From positions 14,061 through 78,060 of the forward strand of contig JBJOJS010000090.1 in NCBI GenBank assembly GCA_046046455.1: a DNA stretch of 64,000 nt, in the 5' to 3' direction. This stretch comes from Mxb001 sp046046455. GTDB lineage: Bacteria; Actinomycetota; Actinomycetes; S36-B12. The position numbers and the translations under genes are program-made. The notes under the pieces are model-generated. The model made no database searches. It saw nothing but the letters and a program-made list of their open reading frames with translations, and was not told where the DNA came from. Below, piece after piece: positions 60,058 through 64,000 of this stretch. Every line of letters starts with the position of its first letter. Within the stretch, counting starts at the first letter, position 1.

Positions 60058-60571
60058 CTCCAAGCGATTCCCCGTCGAGGCCTTCGAGGATGTGCTGGCC
60101 GCCAATCGGGAGCATGCGGATACCTATGCGGGGAGCGATCTCACCGGTCGCGCCGCCCGTGGCCTCGCGATCGTCACGTGCATCGACTCGCGCATCGACC
60201 CGCTGAGAGTCGTCGGGATGCAGCCGGGCGATGTCAAGATCCTGCGGAATGCCGGAGCGCGCGTGACCGAGGACGTGCAGCGCACACTGCTGTTGGCGAC
60301 CTATTTACTCGGCGTCGAGCGCATCCTCATCATGCCCCACACCGACTGCCGCATGGTCGGCTCGAGCGAGGCGGAAATCCACCTGACCATCCGCGAGGCC
60401 ACGGGTGCCGACACGCGCAGCATCGAGTTCCGGACCAGCGATGACGTCGACGCCAGCCTCGGCCTCGACGTCGTGCGTGTGCGGGCCAATCCCCTGCTCC
60501 CCGCAGGAATCAGGGTCGGAGGAGCGGTCTACGACGTGCACTCAGGACGCCTGCGCCCCATCGAGGTCTGA
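60050..60571 (+). CDS. Beta-class carbonic anhydrase
   Basis: This 173-residue enzyme has zinc ligands Cys44 (CIDSR, with the Asp46-Arg48 dyad), His97 and Cys100 (MPHTDC). It interconverts CO2 and bicarbonate in the cytoplasm. GGAGG lies 6 nt before the ATG. It overlaps the ferredoxin gene by 8 nt, so it is translated with the aromatic operon, and it is convergent with the sbtB-sbtA pair 4 nt away. Confidence 0.93.
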   Translation: MPDSKRFPVEAFEDVLAANREHADTYAGSDLTGRAARGLAIVTCIDSRIDPLRVVGMQPGDVKILRNAGARVTEDVQRTLLLATYLLGVERILIMPHTDCRMVGSSEAEIHLTIREATGADTRSIEFRTSDDVDASLGLDVVRVRANPLLPAGIRVGGAVYDVHSGRLRPIEV

Positions 60572-60575
60572 GCGC

Positions 60576-60881
60576 TCAGGAGTATCGGGCCATCCGGGCG
60601 ACCCGGACGTCGTACGCCCACGCACTCACCGCATAGTGGGGGAAGAAGTCGTTCTCCAGCCTCGACCAGATGCGAGTGGCGACATCCTCCGACACGAGGG
60701 TCTCCACTCGAACATTCCCACCCTCGATACCCGACACGCCGTGGTGGCTAGGCCCGTGGCCCTGGGCCATCGATACGGTCCATCCCCGCGCACCGCACTC
60801 GTCGATCACGGCGAGGAGTCGCTCCTCCAGCACACTCTCAGCCACGATTGTCAGGCACGTGACGTTGCCGAAGGTCGTCAT
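60576..60881 (-). CDS. sbtB: PII-like protein, probable SbtB
   Basis: This 101-residue PII-fold protein has a ferredoxin-like core (VTCLTIVAESVLEERLLAVIDECGARGWTV), a flexible loop region (AQGHGPSHHGVSG) and a final NDFFPHYAVSAWAYDV strand. Position directly after the SbtA-type permease identifies it as the SbtB regulator, which in cyanobacteria binds adenine nucleotides and inhibits SbtA. GGAGAG precedes the ATG. No C-terminal redox Cys pair is present. Confidence 0.85.
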   Translation of the reverse strand: MTTFGNVTCLTIVAESVLEERLLAVIDECGARGWTVSMAQGHGPSHHGVSGIEGGNVRVETLVSEDVATRIWSRLENDFFPHYAVSAWAYDVRVARMARYS

Positions 60882-60912
60882 CCCACACTCTCCTCGTCAT
60901 CCGTCATCGCCA

Positions 60913-61893
60913 TCATCCGCCCCACCACGATGCCACGAACTCCGCCATGAGCAGGTAAACCGGGATGCCGACGATGAGATTGAAGGGGAAGGTCATGCCC
61001 AGGCTGCTCGCAAGCGTGATCGAGGGCTTGGCCTCGGGCAGTGCGAGACGCACGGCGGCGGGCGCGGCGATATACGAAGCGCTTGCGCACAGCACTCCGA
61101 GGATCATGGCGCCTCCCACCTCCATCCCGGCAAGGGTGCCGCCCACGACCCCAGCCATCCCCGCGAGGAGCGGGAAGGCAATCGCGAAGACCACGAGACC
61201 GGGGCCTGCCTGCCGGAGGGCAGACAGCTGCCTGCCCGTGAGCATGCCGAGCTCGAGGAGGAAGAGCGTGAGCACACCGGTGAAGAGATCGCCGAAGAAG
61301 GGCTCCACGCGCTCATAGCCGACCGGTCCGGTGAGGAAGCCGATGGCAAGGCCCCCCACGAGGAGCAGCACCGAGCGACCGAACACGACCTCTCGCAGGG
61401 TCTCCCCCATGCCGCCGCCGCGCAGACCCTTCGCGAGCAGTAGGCCCACGACGATGCCGGGGATCTCCAGCACGGTGAGCAGCGTGGCGACGTAACCCTC
61501 GAAAGCGATGGACGAGGCTTCAAGGAAGACGATCGCGGCCGTGAACGTCACCAGGGATGTCGAGCCATAGTGCGCCGCCATAGCGCCCCGGTCGATACGC
61601 CCCAGCGGCGTGAGCACGCGCAGGAGCCCGAATGCGGCGATGGGGATGACGATGCCGAGCACGAGGGTGGCCACGAGTGGCCAAGCGATCTCGCCGGGCG
61701 ACGCCTCGCGGAGTGCAACGCCACCCTTGATGCCGATAGCGAGCAGGAGGTACATCGAGGTTGCCTGGTAGACCGCGTCCGGCAGGCGCAGATCGGTACG
61801 CAGCGCGACCGCGATGAGTCCCAGGACGAAGGCAAGGACGGGAGGTGAGGTGAGATTGACGAGCGCGAGCTCAAGGGATGCCTGCAGGTCCAC
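60913..61893 (-). CDS. sbtA: SbtA-type sodium-dependent bicarbonate transporter
   Basis: This 326-residue permease has about ten membrane helices. Family segments include YLLLAIGIKGGVALRE near residue 50, HYGSTSLVTFTAA, LFLLELGMLTG and SASYIAAPAAVRLALPEA near the end. The family imports bicarbonate with Na+. It is upstream of sbtB by 31 nt and downstream of parE by 9 nt. The carbonic anhydrase across the convergent junction completes an inorganic-carbon module. Confidence 0.92.
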   Translation of the reverse strand: MDLQASLELALVNLTSPPVLAFVLGLIAVALRTDLRLPDAVYQATSMYLLLAIGIKGGVALREASPGEIAWPLVATLVLGIVIPIAAFGLLRVLTPLGRIDRGAMAAHYGSTSLVTFTAAIVFLEASSIAFEGYVATLLTVLEIPGIVVGLLLAKGLRGGGMGETLREVVFGRSVLLLVGGLAIGFLTGPVGYERVEPFFGDLFTGVLTLFLLELGMLTGRQLSALRQAGPGLVVFAIAFPLLAGMAGVVGGTLAGMEVGGAMILGVLCASASYIAAPAAVRLALPEAKPSITLASSLGMTFPFNLIVGIPVYLLMAEFVASWWGG

Positions 61894-61902
61894 GGTGGCC
61901 GC

Positions 61903-63993
61903 TCAGACGTCGATGCTCTCGCGGTCGAGCGATGCGGCGCCCGCGATGATGAATTCCTTGCGCGGCGCGACGTCACTGCCCATAAGGAGATCGAACACCC
62001 TCGAGGCGGCTTCCGCATCCTTGACCTGGATGCGCCGAAGCTGTCGGCTTCCGATCGCCATGGTCGTGTCCTTCAACTGTGCCGCATCCATCTCGCCGAG
62101 ACCCTTGTAGCGCTGGATCGGATCCTTCCAGCGCCTGCCCTTCTTCTCCAGTTCCTTGAGCGTCGCGCGCATCTCCGCATCGGTGTAGGTGTAGCGCACC
62201 TCGCCCGATTTGCCACCGCTGCCCAGCACATCGATCCGGTGAAGGGGGGGCATGGCCGCGAAGACCCGTCCTGCCTCGAGCAGCGGTGTGAGATATCGGT
62301 GAATGAGGGTCAGCAGCAGGGTGCGGATGTGGGCTCCGTCGACGTCGGCATCCGACATGAGGATGACCCGCCCGTAGCGGGCCTGATCGAGGTCGAATGT
62401 CCTGCCCGACCCGGCCCCGATCACCTGGATGATCGACGCGCACTCGGTGTTCTTGAGCATCTCGGCAAGCGATGCCTTCTGCACATTGAGGATCTTGCCC
62501 CGGATGGGCAGAAGCGCCTGGAACTCGGCATCGCGTGCCATCTTGGCGGTACCCAGGGCGCTGTCGCCCTCAACGATGAAGAGCTCGGTCCGCTCTGGAT
62601 CGTCGCTGCGGCAATCGACGAGCTTGGCGGGGAGCGCGGAGGACTCGAGGGCATTCTTGCGGCGCTGCGTGTCCCGCTGTGTGCGCGCCGCAACGCGCGC
62701 GCGCATCGCTCCCGCGACCTTCTCCAGCACCGACTTGGCTGCGGCCTTCTCCCCCCGTGGCGGCGAGGTGAGCCACTTCGTGAACTCCTTGGCAACGACG
62801 GCGGAGACGATGCGCGAGGCGGCCGGCGTGCCGAGGACCTCCTTGGTCTGGCCCTCGAACTGAGGCTCGGGCACGCGCACCGCGATGACCCCGACGAGTC
62901 CCTCCAGTGCGTCGTCCTTCGTGATGGCCTCATCGCTGGCCTTGAGCACACGAGCGGCCTTGGCCTGCTCATTGAGCACCTTCACGATGGAGCGATCGAA
63001 TCCTGCGACGTGCGTGCCCCCCTTAGGGGTGGCGATGACGTTGACGAAGGAACGGACGTCGGTGTCGTAGCCGGTCGTCCAACGCAGCGCGATATCGACG
63101 CTCAGCTCGCGCTCCACCTCCTGCGAGGTGAGGTGACCCTTGTCGTCGAGGACCGGCACGGTCTCGTGGAAATGGCCCGAACCGTGGAGGCGGACGACGC
63201 CCGTGATCGCCTCGCCGCCCATGGCTTCGACGAATTCGCCGATGCCACCCTTGTGCTGGAAGGTCTCGCTGTCTTTGCCCGTCCGCTCGTCGTCCAAGGT
63301 GACCGTCAGTCCGGGGACGAGGAAGCTCGTTTGGACGAGGCGCTCCCGGATCAGCGCGAGATCGTAATCGGCATCCTTGGTGAAGACCTGGGGGTCCGCC
63401 CACCAGCGCACACGCGTGCCCGTGCGCGTGCGCGGAACGCTGGCGACCACGCGCAGGCCCGACTTGCGCTGGAAAGGCGCATCGGGTCCGTCACCGTCGT
63501 AGATGCCGGGCACGCCCCGCCGGAACGAGATGGCATGGGTCTTGCCGCCGCGGTCCACTTCGACATCGAGCCGGGCCGAGAGGGCGTTGACCACCGACGC
63601 ACCCACTCCGTGGAGTCCGCCAGACACGGCGTACCCCGTGCCACCGAACTTGCCTCCGGCGTGCAACTTGGTCATGACCAACTCGACGCCCGAGAGCTTG
63701 GTCTTGCGCTCGGCATCCACGGGGATACCGCGGCCGTCGTCGCGGACCTCGACGGAGCCGTCGGGATGGAGGATCACCTGGATTCTCTTGGCCCAGCCAC
63801 CCATGGCCTCATCGACGGCGTTGTCCACGATCTCCCAGAGGCAGTGCAGGAGGCCGCGCCCGTCATTGGAGCCGATGTACATGCCTGGGCGCTTCCGCAC
63901 GGCGTCAAGGCCCTCGAGAACGGCAAGATCGCGCGCGGAGTAGCCGGACTCTCCTGCGGGCTTCGCCTTCGCTCCTCCTGGGGGCTTCGCCAT
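61903..63993 (-). CDS. parE: DNA topoisomerase IV subunit B
   Basis: This 696-residue type IIA topoisomerase ATPase subunit has the GHKL motifs EIVDNAVDEA, VRDDGRGIP and GLHGVGASVVNAL in the first 150 residues, the transducer domain in the middle and the TOPRIM motif FIVEGDSALG near residue 460, with DADVDGAHIRTLLL further on. It pairs with ParC at 41426. The start codon is 7 nt from the window end, so the promoter lies outside. Confidence 0.93.
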   Translation of the reverse strand: MAKPPGGAKAKPAGESGYSARDLAVLEGLDAVRKRPGMYIGSNDGRGLLHCLWEIVDNAVDEAMGGWAKRIQVILHPDGSVEVRDDGRGIPVDAERKTKLSGVELVMTKLHAGGKFGGTGYAVSGGLHGVGASVVNALSARLDVEVDRGGKTHAISFRRGVPGIYDGDGPDAPFQRKSGLRVVASVPRTRTGTRVRWWADPQVFTKDADYDLALIRERLVQTSFLVPGLTVTLDDERTGKDSETFQHKGGIGEFVEAMGGEAITGVVRLHGSGHFHETVPVLDDKGHLTSQEVERELSVDIALRWTTGYDTDVRSFVNVIATPKGGTHVAGFDRSIVKVLNEQAKAARVLKASDEAITKDDALEGLVGVIAVRVPEPQFEGQTKEVLGTPAASRIVSAVVAKEFTKWLTSPPRGEKAAAKSVLEKVAGAMRARVAARTQRDTQRRKNALESSALPAKLVDCRSDDPERTELFIVEGDSALGTAKMARDAEFQALLPIRGKILNVQKASLAEMLKNTECASIIQVIGAGSGRTFDLDQARYGRVILMSDADVDGAHIRTLLLTLIHRYLTPLLEAGRVFAAMPPLHRIDVLGSGGKSGEVRYTYTDAEMRATLKELEKKGRRWKDPIQRYKGLGEMDAAQLKDTTMAIGSRQLRRIQVKDAEAASRVFDLLMGSDVAPRKEFIIAGAASLDRESIDV

Positions 63994-64000
63994 AGAAGCA

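Noticed and set aside
48435..61893. Idea that the bicarbonate module feeds a phenylphosphate carboxylase, as in anaerobic phenol degradation
   Set aside because: No UbiD-like or other carboxylase is visible in the window, while an oxygenase and ring-cleavage enzymes are. The oxidative route fits better.
1..64000. CRISPR arrays, insertion sequences, phage genes, rRNA
   Set aside because: I saw no regularly spaced repeats, transposase or phage-type proteins, or rRNA-like sequence anywhere in the window.

Overview
The window comes from the chromosome of a GC-rich actinobacterium (class Actinomycetes). Evidence for this is the set of lineage-typical genes: DUF3000, DUF3093, DUF3159, DUF3710, DUF4193, DUF4235, DUF5703, DUF5998, an MSMEG_4193-type phosphatase, SepH, and the order DUF3000-ribonuclease D-dxs-unknown-acnA. 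Many genes start with GTG. At least eleven genes have a TANNNT -10 box 6-7 nt before the start codon, which is the leaderless layout common in this class. The genome is compact: many genes overlap by 4 nt and no gene-free stretch exceeds 300 nt. I saw no insertion sequence, integrase, CRISPR array or replication origin. The genus cannot be fixed from this window.

1-16.6 kb: mixed core genes. These are corA, uppP, an F420-type oxidoreductase, a degenerate aldo/keto reductase, DUF5703, an M20 peptidase, tRNA-Leu(GAG), a purine permease and a GluQRS-like synthetase. The synthetase is overlapped by a meta-cleavage hydrolase (xylF type). An SDR, a two-gene unknown operon, a DsbB-like protein, two Gfo/Idh/MocA oxidoreductases, an enoyl-CoA hydratase, a NUDIX-like protein and msrB follow.

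16.6-46 kb: conserved actinobacterial housekeeping. It runs DUF3000, ribonuclease D, dxs, acnA, asnB, an APC permease with two TrkA-type proteins, DUF3159, an OB-fold protein, DUF3710, dut, a thioesterase, DUF3093, DUF4235, DUF4193, a gamma carbonic anhydrase-like protein, an inositol monophosphatase, an MFS transporter, sepH, tdk, a nucleotide pyrophosphatase, DUF5998, psuG-psuK, parC and a sucrase-ferredoxin-like protein.

44.7-60.1 kb: an aromatic catabolic island of two divergent operons around a palindromic operator near 54.4 kb. Leftward: two extradiol dioxygenases, a histidine phosphatase with a long N-terminal extension, a split PEP-synthase-like kinase (ATP-grasp subunit plus phosphohistidine subunit, laid out like phenylphosphate synthase), a Rieske oxygenase, a zinc-ribbon protein, a HAD hydrolase and a ferredoxin-NADP reductase. 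Rightward: an unknown 220-residue protein, an IclR regulator, the lower meta pathway (hydratase, acylating acetaldehyde dehydrogenase, aldolase, oxalocrotonate decarboxylase, tautomerase), a Rieske ferredoxin and a beta carbonic anhydrase. My reading, which is inference, is an aerobic route in which a phenol is phosphorylated, ring-hydroxylated by a Rieske oxygenase, dephosphorylated to a catechol and cleaved by meta fission.

60.5-64 kb: a convergent sbtB-sbtA pair (PII-like protein and bicarbonate permease), then parE. The island therefore lies between the two topoisomerase IV genes.
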